Part shown: piece after piece, positions 34,693-44,676 of the stretch
How positions within the stretch are numbered: position 1 is the stretch's first letter
Layout of the letters: each line of letters begins with the position of its first letter
Program-made: the position numbers and the translations under genes
From: an uncultured Saprospiraceae bacterium
GTDB lineage: Bacteria > Bacteroidota > Bacteroidia > Chitinophagales > Saprospiraceae
Direction: 5' to 3'
Assembly (NCBI GenBank): GCA_937928045.1
Contig: CALFWO010000005.1
Location: 98,726-162,725 of the forward strand
DNA: 64,000 nucleotides
Notes under the pieces: generated by a model
What the model was told of the DNA's origin: nothing
What the model saw: the letters and a program-made list of their open reading frames with translations, nothing else
Databases searched by the model: none

Positions 34693-35448
34693 ATGAAGTT
34701 GAATTATAAAACCTTTGGTTCAGGACCGCCTTTAGTGATTTGTCACGGTTTATTTGGAATGCTAGATAATTGGCAGACTTTGGCTAAAAAATGGGCGGAT
34801 GACTTTACAGTTTTCATAGTCGATCTTAGGAATCATGGAAAATCACCTCATGATGATGAATTCAGCTATGAAGCTATGGCCAATGATCTTCAGGAATTCT
34901 TAAACGATAACTGGATGCATAAATCTCATTTTCTAGGACATAGTATGGGTGGAAAAGCAGTCATGCAATTGGCTTTAATGGAACCGGAATTAATCGATAA
35001 ATTGGTAATTGTAGATATGGGGACTGATGAAAATAAGGCCGGTCACCACTTAATTTTTGAAGCTCTTCTTTCTTTGCCGATTGATAAGATCCAAAGTAGA
35101 AGAGAAGCTGAAGATCATCTAACTCAATTTATTAAAGAGCCTGGTGTAAGATTGTTCTTGATGAAAAATTTGACACGAAATCCTGCCGGAGGGTTTCGCT
35201 GGAAGATGAATCTGCCAATTATTCATGAAAGTTATGAAGAGATTTTGAAGGCAATGCCGGGGGCGTCTTTTGAAGGTGAAACGCTTTTTATTAGAGGAGA
35301 AAAGAGTGGATACTTGCCCGTTCGGTTAAGCGAAGGAACACTTCAAAGATTTCCAGAAGCGAATCAATTGAGCTTCGATGCCGGTCATTGGGTGCACGCA
35401 GAAAAACCATTAGAGCTTTGTGAAGCGGTAAGAAATTTCCTGCTCTAG
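34693..35448 (+). CDS. Alpha/beta hydrolase (YbfF-like esterase)
   Basis: A 251-residue cytoplasmic hydrolase. Landmarks are LVICHGLFGMLDNWQTLAK (oxyanion region), DLRNHGKSPHDDEFSYEAM, and FLGHSMGGKAVMQLAL with the nucleophile serine of GHSMGG. The catalytic histidine lies near the end (DAGHWVHAEKP), and the acid is probably in FIRGEKSGYL. The pattern matches YbfF/esterase family members acting on short acyl esters or thioesters. The ATG at 34693 is chosen because the region from 34609 does not look like a leader; a TTCCTTTG box lies 6 bases before it. Confidence 0.87.
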   Translation: MKLNYKTFGSGPPLVICHGLFGMLDNWQTLAKKWADDFTVFIVDLRNHGKSPHDDEFSYEAMANDLQEFLNDNWMHKSHFLGHSMGGKAVMQLALMEPELIDKLVIVDMGTDENKAGHHLIFEALLSLPIDKIQSRREAEDHLTQFIKEPGVRLFLMKNLTRNPAGGFRWKMNLPIIHESYEEILKAMPGASFEGETLFIRGEKSGYLPVRLSEGTLQRFPEANQLSFDAGHWVHAEKPLELCEAVRNFLL

Positions 35449-35679
35449 ATGAATAGTAGTGCGTATTTCAACCGTTTTTGAATCATTATTCATGAATACC
35501 TGATTTTGGCACTATTTTTACTTCTAACATAAGATAACATCCCTCTGTAGACGTTGATTTTATTGATATTTTGGCTTCGACTAGGGATTGCAGCTTTTTT
35601 CTAGCTTTCAAAAGGCAATACCTTGGAAGATTTTCGTTCTTATTATACCTGAATCTGTTCCTAATAAATTAAAAAGACA

Positions 35680-37317
35680 ATGATGAAGTATACTTGGAAA
35701 ATCGGAGCATTGTTCATGCTAGCAATCTTGGCTATGTCCACGATTACTGATGATAACAATCGCTATTTCCAGATTTCAAAAAACATTGAAATTTTCACCA
35801 ACCTGTATAAAGAGATCAATACCCACTACGTAGATGATCTCGATCCTGCTCGTCTTATGCGAACTGGACTTGATGCCATGTTGGAATCATTGGATCCTTA
35901 CACCAATTATATTTCGGAGACAGAGATCGAACGTTTTCGATACATCACCGATGGTAAGTACAACGGTATTGGTGCGCAGATTCGTCAAATAGGAGAAGAT
36001 GTTACCATTACTCAATCTTATGCCGATTGTCCTGCTCAAAAGGCTGGGCTAAGAGCGGGAGATGTTTTGATCGAAATTGATGGTCAATCTGCCAAAGGAA
36101 AATCTGCCGATGACGTAAGTAATATTCTTAAAGGATTTCCAGGAACCGAAGTTATGCTCACCATCAATCGTCCAGGCACTCCGGCTCCAATGAAAGTTAC
36201 CTTAGTAAGAGATGAAGTCCTAGTACCAAATGTACCTTACCAAGGAATGGTTTCTAATGACATCGGATATTTTGCGTTAACAACTTTTACCAGAGAAGCT
36301 GGAAAAAATGTGGGTAATGCTTTAAAAACATTGAAAGCAGAAAATCCAAACTTAAAAGGAATCATATTTGACTTGCGTGGTAATGGCGGAGGTCTTTTGA
36401 CTGAAGCTGTAAATGTGTCCAATGTTTTCATCCCTAAAGGAGAGTTAGTGGTAACGACCAAAGGAAAAGTTGTGGATTGGGATAGAAGTTTCAAAACATT
36501 GAATCAACCGATTGATGCAGATATTCCATTGATCGTTTTGATCGATAAAGGATCTGCTTCTGCTTCGGAGATTGTATCGGGTGTACTTCAAGATTTGGAC
36601 AGAGGAGTATTATTAGGTCAACGTTCTTATGGAAAAGGTTTGGTGCAGAACACAAAAGACGTAGGATACAATTCTAAGGTAAAAATGACTACGGCCAAAT
36701 ACTATATACCAAGTGGACGATGTATCCAAGGAGTTGAATATGAAGATGGAGAACCAAAGGATATTCCAGATGATGAGCGCCAAGCTTTCAAAACTAGAAA
36801 TGGAAGAAAAGTATTAGACGGAGGTGGGGTTGCACCAGATGTAAAGTTGAAAAAAGGAGCAAACGAAGATATCGTAGAAGAGCTTGAAGACAAATTTGTA
36901 ATTTTCGATTACGTTACGCAATTTGTTGCAGGAAAGGAGGAAATAGAAGATCCAAAAACATTCAACTTTACAGAGTTTGATGCGTTTTTAAACTTTGTTG
37001 CTCAGAATAAATTTGAGTATGAAACTAAGACGGAGAAAGCTTTGAAAGCGCTTAAAACATCCGCGGAAAAGCAAGGGCTTTCTGATGAAATGAAAGCGGA
37101 GCTAACTGCTTTGGAAACTGTTGTGGTTAATTCAAAGAAGCAAGACCTAGAAAAAAATAAATCTACAATTATCAATCTTATTGAGAAAGATATTGCGAGT
37201 AGATTCCACTTTCAAAAAGGAAAGATTGAGGTAGGTTTGAAAAATGATCCAGAAATTAAAGAAGCCATAAGAATTCTCGGAGATCCTACGGAGTATGCAA
37301 AACTCTTGGGCAATTAG
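35680..37317 (+). CDS. S41 C-terminal-processing peptidase
   Basis: The 545-residue protein has an N-terminal signal anchor (KIGALFMLAILAMSTI), a PDZ domain (GIGAQIRQIGEDVTI, QKAGLRAGDVLIEIDG) and the S41 catalytic core. The nucleophile serine is S294 in GSASASEIVSG and the general base K319 in SYGKGLVQ, with FDLRGNGGGLL before them. A C-terminal helical tail of about 150 residues follows. CtpA/Prc proteases trim or degrade periplasmic proteins by recognising their C-termini. It is a single-gene unit with a strong terminator. Confidence 0.94.
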   Translation: MMKYTWKIGALFMLAILAMSTITDDNNRYFQISKNIEIFTNLYKEINTHYVDDLDPARLMRTGLDAMLESLDPYTNYISETEIERFRYITDGKYNGIGAQIRQIGEDVTITQSYADCPAQKAGLRAGDVLIEIDGQSAKGKSADDVSNILKGFPGTEVMLTINRPGTPAPMKVTLVRDEVLVPNVPYQGMVSNDIGYFALTTFTREAGKNVGNALKTLKAENPNLKGIIFDLRGNGGGLLTEAVNVSNVFIPKGELVVTTKGKVVDWDRSFKTLNQPIDADIPLIVLIDKGSASASEIVSGVLQDLDRGVLLGQRSYGKGLVQNTKDVGYNSKVKMTTAKYYIPSGRCIQGVEYEDGEPKDIPDDERQAFKTRNGRKVLDGGGVAPDVKLKKGANEDIVEELEDKFVIFDYVTQFVAGKEEIEDPKTFNFTEFDAFLNFVAQNKFEYETKTEKALKALKTSAEKQGLSDEMKAELTALETVVVNSKKQDLEKNKSTIINLIEKDIASRFHFQKGKIEVGLKNDPEIKEAIRILGDPTEYAKLLGN

Positions 37318-37332
37318 AACAACTTAATATCA

Positions 37333-37374
37333 AAAAGAAAGCCCTTTGCTACAGGTAGCAAAGGGCTTTCTTTT
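37333..37374. terminator. Strong hairpin terminator after the S41 protease gene
   Basis: An 18-bp perfect stem (37333-37350 with 37357-37374) around ACAGGT, with flanking A and T runs. It is shared with the convergent lipoprotein gene whose stop is at 37384. Confidence 0.92.
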
Positions 37375-37383
37375 GTCCTTTCT

Positions 37384-38190
37384 TTAATGTTGAATTAAAG
37401 AATCGATTTCTGCTATTTTTGGCATATTAAATATACTTTCATCAAATGCTTCACTAGATAATTTCACTTCAGTGAATTCTCTTTCGTATCTTTTGTCCCC
37501 AAGTTCATTATCTACAAATTTATATCCAGCCATCTTTAATGGTAATTTTAGACCAAAGACATCCTGCCAGCTTTCGTAGACTAGGGCATTGTATTTGTCA
37601 CTTGGTCCTCCATTGTAGTATGTAACTGTGTAGAGCAGGAGATACAGCTCTTTTGTTTCGGGATGAAAATATGCGATATAGTAGTCATCCGGCGCATCTC
37701 CAACTCCAGATTTATAAGATACTTTTACTCCAGGATAAGATTTTCCGTCAAGCACTCTATTAGGAACTTCTTCGTAGATAATACCATCATCCGCTAGCAC
37801 AAAAGGCATAGCATAGAAGTAAAAAATTAGATTGTGATAAAACCGCGCTGAGCTTTTTCCAAAAGCTGCTTTGTTAGGAGCTACCCAGACCTCCTTACCG
37901 TCATAACCCACTTGGACACTATCTCTGGTAATCAATGCTTTTCTGTTATCTAATGCGATTTTCTGATGCTCTATTTCAGGCCCCCTTGAAAAGGAAAAAT
38001 CCATAGCTTTCATTTTTCTCCACAATTCTAATCCTCCATGGGCCTTTAATCCTTTTTCTAATACTGTAGGAAGCACCACTTTCTGAATCATTGGCTGCTC
38101 GGCAGCTTGATCTTCTTTCGAAGCACAAGATTGAATTATAATCGCTAAAAGTATTGAGGTAGTGATCAAGAATATATTTTTCATACTCAA
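37384..38190 (-). CDS. Exported lipoprotein, DUF6503-like
   Basis: The 268-residue protein has a lipoprotein signal (IFLITTSILLAIIIQSC) with a cysteine at about residue 22, followed by ASKED, a possible surface-export signal. The mature part resembles Bacteroidota proteins called DUF6503: LEKGLKAHGGLELWRKMKAM, VQVGYDGKEVWVAP, DGKSYPGVKVSY and YESWQDVFGLKLPLKMAGYK, a LolA/LolB-like half-barrel that could carry a lipid (by fold analogy). It is transcribed alone, facing the S41 gene. Function is not established. Confidence 0.78.
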   Translation of the reverse strand: MSMKNIFLITTSILLAIIIQSCASKEDQAAEQPMIQKVVLPTVLEKGLKAHGGLELWRKMKAMDFSFSRGPEIEHQKIALDNRKALITRDSVQVGYDGKEVWVAPNKAAFGKSSARFYHNLIFYFYAMPFVLADDGIIYEEVPNRVLDGKSYPGVKVSYKSGVGDAPDDYYIAYFHPETKELYLLLYTVTYYNGGPSDKYNALVYESWQDVFGLKLPLKMAGYKFVDNELGDKRYEREFTEVKLSSEAFDESIFNMPKIAEIDSLIQH

Positions 38191-38302
38191 TGATATTAAA
38201 ATTAAATATCAACCCCAATTAAAGTTAGAATATTGGTCGCCGGAGCAACTTCTTTAAAGACTAAAACATATCTTGCCCTTAGAAATTCAAAAAATCAATT
38301 TT

Positions 38303-39379
38303 ATGAAAATAAACGGTCATTCTCATCTTTTGCCTTACCCTGAGCAGATCCCTGCTTTTATGAAAGAACAAGAAATCTTTTGGGTAGATGATGATCGTAA
38401 ATTTATGCTTCAAAAAAACTGGAAGCGACCAGTTACTGACAAGAGTTTTTTCCTACATGAAAAGCTTGAGTGGATGGAGACCAATAATATTGATCATGCG
38501 GTAGTGCTCAATCTTTCACAGCTTTACGGAAATGGACTGCGCTATGAAGAAATGAAACAAGTCCTTCGTTTTCAAAATGACTTCAATGCAAAAGTGCAAC
38601 ACGATCACCCTACAAAGTTTACAACTGGATTTGTTGTTCATGCAGGGTTTATTAAGTCTGCGCTCTGGGAGATGGAACGATGTGTAGAAAAATTAGGATT
38701 GAATGTAATGTGCCTTCCAACACACTACATGGATTCGGTTGGAACTTGGCGTTGTATTTTTGACAAGGAATGTGAACCCATTTTTGAACTAGCCGATCAC
38801 TACAAGTTGGCTGTGGAGATTCACCCTTATGATGGAGAAAAATTCATTAAACTTCAAAATACAGCCTGGCGATTCCACTTGGTTTGGATGCTTGCTCAAT
38901 GTGCAGATTCCTATCATTTTTATACCCTAAATGGATACCACAACAAATATGAAAATATGCGGGTGTGTTTCGCTCATGGAGGACAATTAGCACAAATGAA
39001 CTTAGGAAGAAGAATTCAAGGCTTTGATGGCCGTCCTGATTTGTTTGAAGGAAAAACGCATCCGCGAGATGCAATTGGACATCCGAGTGTATTCTTTGAT
39101 ACCTTGGTACACGATACAGATTCACTGGAGTTAATGATCCGAAGAAATGGTACGAATCAAATAATTATGGGCTTGGACGATCCTTATCCTTTGGGAGAAA
39201 TGGAATCCGAACCACAATCATCATATCCAGGCAAAATATTGGATTTGGCCAAAGAAAGAGAATTGCTGAACGATGAACAATATGGTCAAATTTGGGAGGA
39301 CAATGTCCTGCGGTGGCTAGGTGTTGAACATCATCCAGAAATTATTGCAAGAATTCATGGAAAGGTCGCCCAGGACTAG
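38303..39379 (+). CDS. Amidohydrolase-2 family protein (ACMSD-like)
   Basis: The 358-residue enzyme has the metal-dependent TIM-barrel signature of the ACMSD/amidohydrolase-2 group: NGHSHLLPYPEQ (HxH), LAVEIHPYDGEKF with a metal His, MRVCFAHGGQLAQM, and MGLDDPYPLGEME with the catalytic Asp in the place where ACMSD has GTDYPFPLGE. ACMSD decarboxylates aminocarboxymuconate semialdehyde in tryptophan breakdown; related enzymes act on other aromatic acids. The ATG at 38303 (MKINGHSH) is preferred over a TTG at 38273. Neighbours give no pathway clue. Confidence 0.85.
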   Translation: MKINGHSHLLPYPEQIPAFMKEQEIFWVDDDRKFMLQKNWKRPVTDKSFFLHEKLEWMETNNIDHAVVLNLSQLYGNGLRYEEMKQVLRFQNDFNAKVQHDHPTKFTTGFVVHAGFIKSALWEMERCVEKLGLNVMCLPTHYMDSVGTWRCIFDKECEPIFELADHYKLAVEIHPYDGEKFIKLQNTAWRFHLVWMLAQCADSYHFYTLNGYHNKYENMRVCFAHGGQLAQMNLGRRIQGFDGRPDLFEGKTHPRDAIGHPSVFFDTLVHDTDSLELMIRRNGTNQIIMGLDDPYPLGEMESEPQSSYPGKILDLAKERELLNDEQYGQIWEDNVLRWLGVEHHPEIIARIHGKVAQD

Positions 39380-39544
39380 TTTGTGCCCAGCTGAATAGAT
39401 TCAACGTTATCGGTGCCAAAAAATGTCGGAAAAGCCGCTCTTGTGGTACATGTCTGATCAAAACTTTTCGTTAATATTTTGGATTCCATCGAAGATTGAT
39501 ATAGCTTCAATCAAGCTATCGTGCTATCAATCAAATGAAAAGTG

Positions 39545-41200
39545 ATGAATAGGAGACAAGCTATAAGGGCTTTTACCACTGGTGAATCGCCCAAATCGGT
39601 AAAAATCAGCCCTATTGCAGTCAATAACGGTATCGAACCTTTTTCTGGAAATTTCGACTATCAAACAGCTCGACATCTGCTCACTAGATGTAATTTTGGA
39701 GCCACTAACGAACAAATTTTACAAGCAATTGAAGACGGTCTAGAAACAACCTTAGATCAAATTCTAACTCAAATAGCACCTACAACTGAACCGCTCAACC
39801 CAAGTTTTGAGGATGATCCAAATGTTCCAATCGGGGCGTCATGGGTGGATCAACCCTTTGCAGGAGGAGTTCCCGCAATCCTTTACCGAATCTCTTCATT
39901 ACAATCTTGGACCTATGAGCAAATGGCTGCAAAGAATATTTCTATTCAGGAGAAAATGACTTTGTTTTGGCACAACCATTTCGCCATTCATGATATTAGA
40001 GATGCAAGATTTGGATACAAGTATATTTCATCCTTGAGGAACAATTGTCTCGGAAACTTTAAAGAGCTTGTGAAAACCATTTGTGTAGATCCAATGATGT
40101 TGGTTTTTCTAAATGGACATGAGAATAGTGTTACTGCTCCGAATGAAAATTTTGCAAGGGAATTATTGGAATTGTTCACTATCGGAAAAGGAGACTTGAT
40201 AGGTCCTGGAGACTACACGCATTATACAGAATCTGATATTAGTGAGATGGCTCGTGTCATGACAGGTTGGAGACATCAAGGGAGATATGCAACAGACGAT
40301 ACATTGCCACATGCTATTTTTGTAGCCAATCGTCACGATAATGGAGAAAAGCAATTGTCAGATAAGTTTGGCAATAAAATCATACTTCCCGGAGGAGAGG
40401 AAGAATATAGGAACTTGGTGGATGTTATTTTTCAACAAGAAGAAGTCTCTAAATTTATCTGCCGTAAATTTTACCAATGGTTCGTGAATTTTGAAATTAA
40501 TGATGCTATAGAAGCAAACATTATAGAGCCTATGGCTCAGCTTCTAAGAGCTGAGAATTACGAAATAGAACCGGTGATGCGCGTATTGCTTGCCAGTGAA
40601 CATTTTCTGAATGAAACAATGCATGGGTGTCAAATTAAAAATCCTTTGGATTATATTTTTGGAATTCATACAACTAGTGAAGTGGAGTTGGTAAGTGACC
40701 TAACGGGCCAATATCAACAATTTGCTTTTATGAGTGGCTATTCTAATCTGTTACAAATGCGCTATTTTGATCCGCCAAGCGTGGCAGGATGGAAAGCCTA
40801 TTATCAAAGTCCTATTTTCTATCAACATTGGCTTAACTCGGTTACACTCCCATTAAGAATTCGATATTCATCAGGCATCAACAATGCGGGACTTTCTTAC
40901 TTTACGCCAATTTTGGTTGTGGATCCTTTAATTCTCGTAAATAAGTTGGAAGTTCCATCTGAGGTTAATGGAATGTTGGACCAATTGTCACGTTTGTTTT
41001 ATCCGAAACCTTTGTTGCTGGGACAGCTTGAATTCTTAAAAGAACAACTATTGGGAGATTTAGAAGACTTTGAATGGGAAACGGAATACCTAGAATACGC
41101 TATTGATCCAACCAATGAAGGTTTGGCAGACCCAGTTAGAAAGCGACTAAAAAACTTATTTACCGCTATGATGGGATTAGCAGAATTTCAATTAATGTAA
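39545..41200 (+). CDS. DUF1800-family protein, first of two paralogues
   Basis: A 551-residue protein of the DUF1800 family, found next to DUF1501 proteins across many phyla, with export and surface roles suspected but unproved. It opens MNRRQAIRAF, a weak twin-arginine-like start. Conserved segments are ARHLLTRCNFGATNEQI, MTLFWHNHFAIHD, NENFARELLELFTIGKGDL, VMTGWRHQG and PPSVAGWKAYYQSP. The second paralogue begins 184 bases downstream, then the DUF1501 gene. The three probably form one unit. Confidence 0.88.
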   Translation: MNRRQAIRAFTTGESPKSVKISPIAVNNGIEPFSGNFDYQTARHLLTRCNFGATNEQILQAIEDGLETTLDQILTQIAPTTEPLNPSFEDDPNVPIGASWVDQPFAGGVPAILYRISSLQSWTYEQMAAKNISIQEKMTLFWHNHFAIHDIRDARFGYKYISSLRNNCLGNFKELVKTICVDPMMLVFLNGHENSVTAPNENFARELLELFTIGKGDLIGPGDYTHYTESDISEMARVMTGWRHQGRYATDDTLPHAIFVANRHDNGEKQLSDKFGNKIILPGGEEEYRNLVDVIFQQEEVSKFICRKFYQWFVNFEINDAIEANIIEPMAQLLRAENYEIEPVMRVLLASEHFLNETMHGCQIKNPLDYIFGIHTTSEVELVSDLTGQYQQFAFMSGYSNLLQMRYFDPPSVAGWKAYYQSPIFYQHWLNSVTLPLRIRYSSGINNAGLSYFTPILVVDPLILVNKLEVPSEVNGMLDQLSRLFYPKPLLLGQLEFLKEQLLGDLEDFEWETEYLEYAIDPTNEGLADPVRKRLKNLFTAMMGLAEFQLM

Positions 41201-41384
41201 CTTAATGCTGAAAAACAAGGATTTATTAGGCTAATGGACAACTTGAAAGGCGATTTTTACGTCTAAAAGTTGTTTCCTAGTTAAACTTGAAAGAAAAAAA
41301 ATGGTCCACTAAGGGTAAGGCACTTTTTTTGTGTATTCAATTAAAGGAGATATTATTTATTCTTAATCCTAAATCTTGCTACCA

Positions 41385-43061
41385 ATGAATCGACGATCTA
41401 CTATAGCATCTTTGTTTGGTCAAAAAACACAACAGCACAAAAAACTAACTCAAAAAGTCAATTTGCCTGCTGTGGTGATCAATGCAGGTCTAGAGCCTTA
41501 TACTGGAGAATTTGATTTTGCAGCTGCTTCCCATCTTTTGCGTAGAACTAGTTTTGGCCCAACAAAAGAACAAATTGAGCAAGCCGTTGCTGATGGTTTT
41601 GAATTGACCCTTCAAAAAGTTCTAACTAACGAACCAGTTAGTGAACTTCCGCTCAACACTAATTTTGCAGATGATCCGAATTGTGCGATTGGGGAGACTT
41701 GGATTGATAAACCGTTTAGTGGATCGACCGATGATATTCGACGTTATCGAAGTGAATCCCTGTTTGGTTGGACTGCTGGTAGGTTATTTGAGAATAGTAT
41801 TTCGATTCGAGAAAAAATGGTTTTGTTTTGGCACAATCATTTTGTAGTCACTGATGAAGATGAGCCGAGATATCTTTATAACTACATAGCAACATTAAGA
41901 AGTAATTGTCTTGGAAACTTCCGTGATTTTGTAAAAAAAATGGTGATAGATCCAGCCATGCTTCGTTTTCTTAATGGTAATCAAAATATTGCTTCAGCCC
42001 CCAATGAAAACTTCGCACGGGAATTACTGGAATTGTTTACCATAGGAAAAGGAGACGTTGCCGGACCAGGTGATTACACTTTTTATACAGAGGAGGATAT
42101 CTTAGAAATTTCGAAAGCACTAACTGGTTGGTATGACATAGGATACTATGCTTATGACAATACTTTACCAGGCTCTGGATTTAATGCCGACAATCATGAT
42201 ACAACTACCAAAACTTTGTCAAATAGGTTTGGTTTTGCATCCATTCAAAATGGAGGAGAAAATGAATATTCAAACGTTGTTGATATTATTTTGCAACAAG
42301 ATGAAGTCGCAAAGTTTATAGTTCGCAAAATTTATCGTTGGTTTATTTATTACGATATCACTGATCAAGTCGAGCAAGATGTAATTACTCCGTTGGCCGA
42401 TCAATTTCGAACAGGGAACTATGAAATACTTCCCATAATGAATACCTTATTACGCTCAGCACATTTCTTTGGGGAAGATGCAAATGGATGTATAGTTAAG
42501 AATCCAATTGATTTTTCGCTTGGATTGGCGAAGCAATTCGAAATGGATTTTAGCGCAGACTTGCATATTAGATATCGTCAACAGGCAGCCATTTTAGAAA
42601 ATGCAGGCTACTTGCAAATGGCCTACTTTAGGCCTCCTAATGTAGCCGGCTGGAAAGCATATTATCAAGAACCAGTTTTTCATCAGATTTGGTTAAACTC
42701 AGTTACTTTGCCTCAAAGAATGGGATATGCTTGGGTTGTAATCAACAACGGATTTGAAATAGAAGGGGAACGGATTATTGTTGATCCTTTAAAAATAGTA
42801 GACGCACTCAGTAATCCATCAGATGTGAATGAAATGATTAGTGAGGTGGTAAAAATATTTTTACCTAAACCGATTACGGTTAGTCAAAGAGTGTATTTAA
42901 AGACTGTATTGATTCCAGGTTTGCCAGACTTCGAATGGGAAGTGGAATATTTGGAATATGCAATAGACCCAACGAATGAAAATTTAGCAAATCCAGTTCG
43001 GTCTAAATTGAAAAATATGTTCACGATCATAGTCACTATGGCTGAATATCAATTAATGTAA
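41385..43061 (+). CDS. DUF1800-family protein, second paralogue
   Basis: A 558-residue paralogue of the preceding protein, with the same order of motifs: ASHLLRRTSFGPTKEQIEQ, MVLFWHNHFVVTD, NENFARELLELFTIGKGDV, ALTGWYDIG and PPNVAGWKAYYQEP. Both end with nearly identical residues (EFQLM and EYQLM). The pair therefore arose by tandem duplication and has diverged considerably. The start at 41385 (MNRRSTIASLFG) matches the first copy; the TTG at 41376 adds only three residues. It is followed by the DUF1501 gene 55 bases later. Confidence 0.88.
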   Translation: MNRRSTIASLFGQKTQQHKKLTQKVNLPAVVINAGLEPYTGEFDFAAASHLLRRTSFGPTKEQIEQAVADGFELTLQKVLTNEPVSELPLNTNFADDPNCAIGETWIDKPFSGSTDDIRRYRSESLFGWTAGRLFENSISIREKMVLFWHNHFVVTDEDEPRYLYNYIATLRSNCLGNFRDFVKKMVIDPAMLRFLNGNQNIASAPNENFARELLELFTIGKGDVAGPGDYTFYTEEDILEISKALTGWYDIGYYAYDNTLPGSGFNADNHDTTTKTLSNRFGFASIQNGGENEYSNVVDIILQQDEVAKFIVRKIYRWFIYYDITDQVEQDVITPLADQFRTGNYEILPIMNTLLRSAHFFGEDANGCIVKNPIDFSLGLAKQFEMDFSADLHIRYRQQAAILENAGYLQMAYFRPPNVAGWKAYYQEPVFHQIWLNSVTLPQRMGYAWVVINNGFEIEGERIIVDPLKIVDALSNPSDVNEMISEVVKIFLPKPITVSQRVYLKTVLIPGLPDFEWEVEYLEYAIDPTNENLANPVRSKLKNMFTIIVTMAEYQLM

Positions 43062-43116
43062 AAAATGTAAATATTCGACGCTTTATTTTTATAGAACGTA
43101 GCTTAAAATAAATATT

Positions 43117-44673
43117 ATGAAAAGGAGATCATTTATTAAATCGGGATCAGCTCTTTCACTACCTTTTTTTCTGAATGGAATTCCATTACAAACTATGGGT
43201 ATGCCTTCAGCATTTGGTGGTATGAATGGAGACTCTGATCGCGTCTTGGTTCTAATCCAACTCAATGGTGGAAATGATGGATTAAATACATTGATACCTT
43301 TGGATGCCTATGACAATTTAGCCAATCTCCGATCTAATATTATTCTTCCAGAGTCAAGTCTTATTCAAATAACTGGAGATAACTCTTTTCACCCCAGTAT
43401 GACAGGGATGGCGGAAATGTTTGATGACGCAAAATTGAACATCGTGCAATCTGTTGGTTATCCTAATCAGAACCGGTCTCACTTTAGATCCTCGGACATT
43501 TGGTCAACAGGTTCTGCAGCTGATGAATATTTAAGTACTGGATGGATGGGTAGATATTTTCAAAATAGATTTCCAGAATATCCAGCAGAATATCCAAACG
43601 ACGATTGTCCAGATCCCTTCGCATTAACAATAGGTAATTCCGTCTCAGAAACTTGTCAAGGACTTTCTTCGAACTATAGCTTAGCGGTGAACAATCCAAA
43701 TGATCTTTTTGAATTGCCAGAAGGCTTAGGGGGGAATCCAGATTTAAGTACTTGCTATGGTTTTCAGCTTGACTTTGTTAGAACTGCTATTTTGCAAACC
43801 AATGCATACGCTGATAGGATTACCGAAACCTATGAGGCTGGAAATAATGTTGCAGCATATCCTGATGATAATAGCCTTGCAAATAGATTGAAAACGGTAG
43901 CTAAATTAATAAGTGGTGGATGTCAAACTAGAGTGTTTATTGTGGCGCAGGGAGGATATGATACCCATGCAAATCAAACTGAAGATGGTGCCCCAACTAC
44001 TGGAGAACATGCAGGTCTGTTGAAAGAACTTTCAGATGCAATGAACTCTTTTCAAAAAGATTTAACTGCATTAGGTCTTGAAGAACGGGTAGTTGGAATG
44101 ACTTTCTCGGAATTTGGAAGACAAATAAAATCAAATGATGGTATTGGTACTGACCATGGTAATGCGGCTCCGCTGTTTGTATTTGGTTCTTGTATTAATC
44201 CTGGAATAATTGGAGACAACCCTGATATTCCTATCACAGTTCAAAACCAAGCTGGTGTCCCAATGCAATACGACTTTCGTTCCGTTTATGGATCCATCTT
44301 GATGGATTGGTTTGAAGTTCCTGAAGCAGAAGTAAAAGATATTCTTTTTGATGACTTTCAATATTTACCAATTCTTCAACCTTGTGATAGCGTAGCTACA
44401 AATGATTTGTCTGCTGCGGATTTCGATCTAAATATTTTCCCCAATCCATGTACAAATTATGCCTCAGTAAGATTTAATTCTAAGTCAGAAGAAATATCAA
44501 TAACTTTATTTGATGCGATTGGTTCTCAACTTAAAGTGGTTTCTTCTAGAAAATTTCAAGAAGGGCAACATGAAGTAAAATTCGAAGTGCACGACCTAGT
44601 ACCAGGAAATTACTTTATAAGAATCCAAGGAAAGTCTGGTGCTACAACTAAATCATTGATTAAAATAAACTAG
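43117..44673 (+). CDS. DUF1501-family protein with T9SS sorting domain
   Basis: The 518-residue protein begins with a twin-arginine signal (MKRRSFIKSGSALSLPFFL), so it is likely exported folded through Tat. The body is of the DUF1501 family in the alkaline-phosphatase-like clan: VLIQLNGGNDGLNTLIP, GYPNQNRSHFRSSDIW, FIVAQGGYDTHANQ, FSEFGRQIKSNDGIGTDHGN. The C-terminus (about 440-518) is a T9SS type A sorting domain, LNIFPNPCTNYASV ... VPGNYFIRIQGKSG. The partnership with DUF1800 proteins is known from many genomes but the activity is not. It ends 3 bases before convergent mtaB. Confidence 0.9.
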   Translation: MKRRSFIKSGSALSLPFFLNGIPLQTMGMPSAFGGMNGDSDRVLVLIQLNGGNDGLNTLIPLDAYDNLANLRSNIILPESSLIQITGDNSFHPSMTGMAEMFDDAKLNIVQSVGYPNQNRSHFRSSDIWSTGSAADEYLSTGWMGRYFQNRFPEYPAEYPNDDCPDPFALTIGNSVSETCQGLSSNYSLAVNNPNDLFELPEGLGGNPDLSTCYGFQLDFVRTAILQTNAYADRITETYEAGNNVAAYPDDNSLANRLKTVAKLISGGCQTRVFIVAQGGYDTHANQTEDGAPTTGEHAGLLKELSDAMNSFQKDLTALGLEERVVGMTFSEFGRQIKSNDGIGTDHGNAAPLFVFGSCINPGIIGDNPDIPITVQNQAGVPMQYDFRSVYGSILMDWFEVPEAEVKDILFDDFQYLPILQPCDSVATNDLSAADFDLNIFPNPCTNYASVRFNSKSEEISITLFDAIGSQLKVVSSRKFQEGQHEVKFEVHDLVPGNYFIRIQGKSGATTKSLIKIN

Positions 44674-44676
44674 TTT

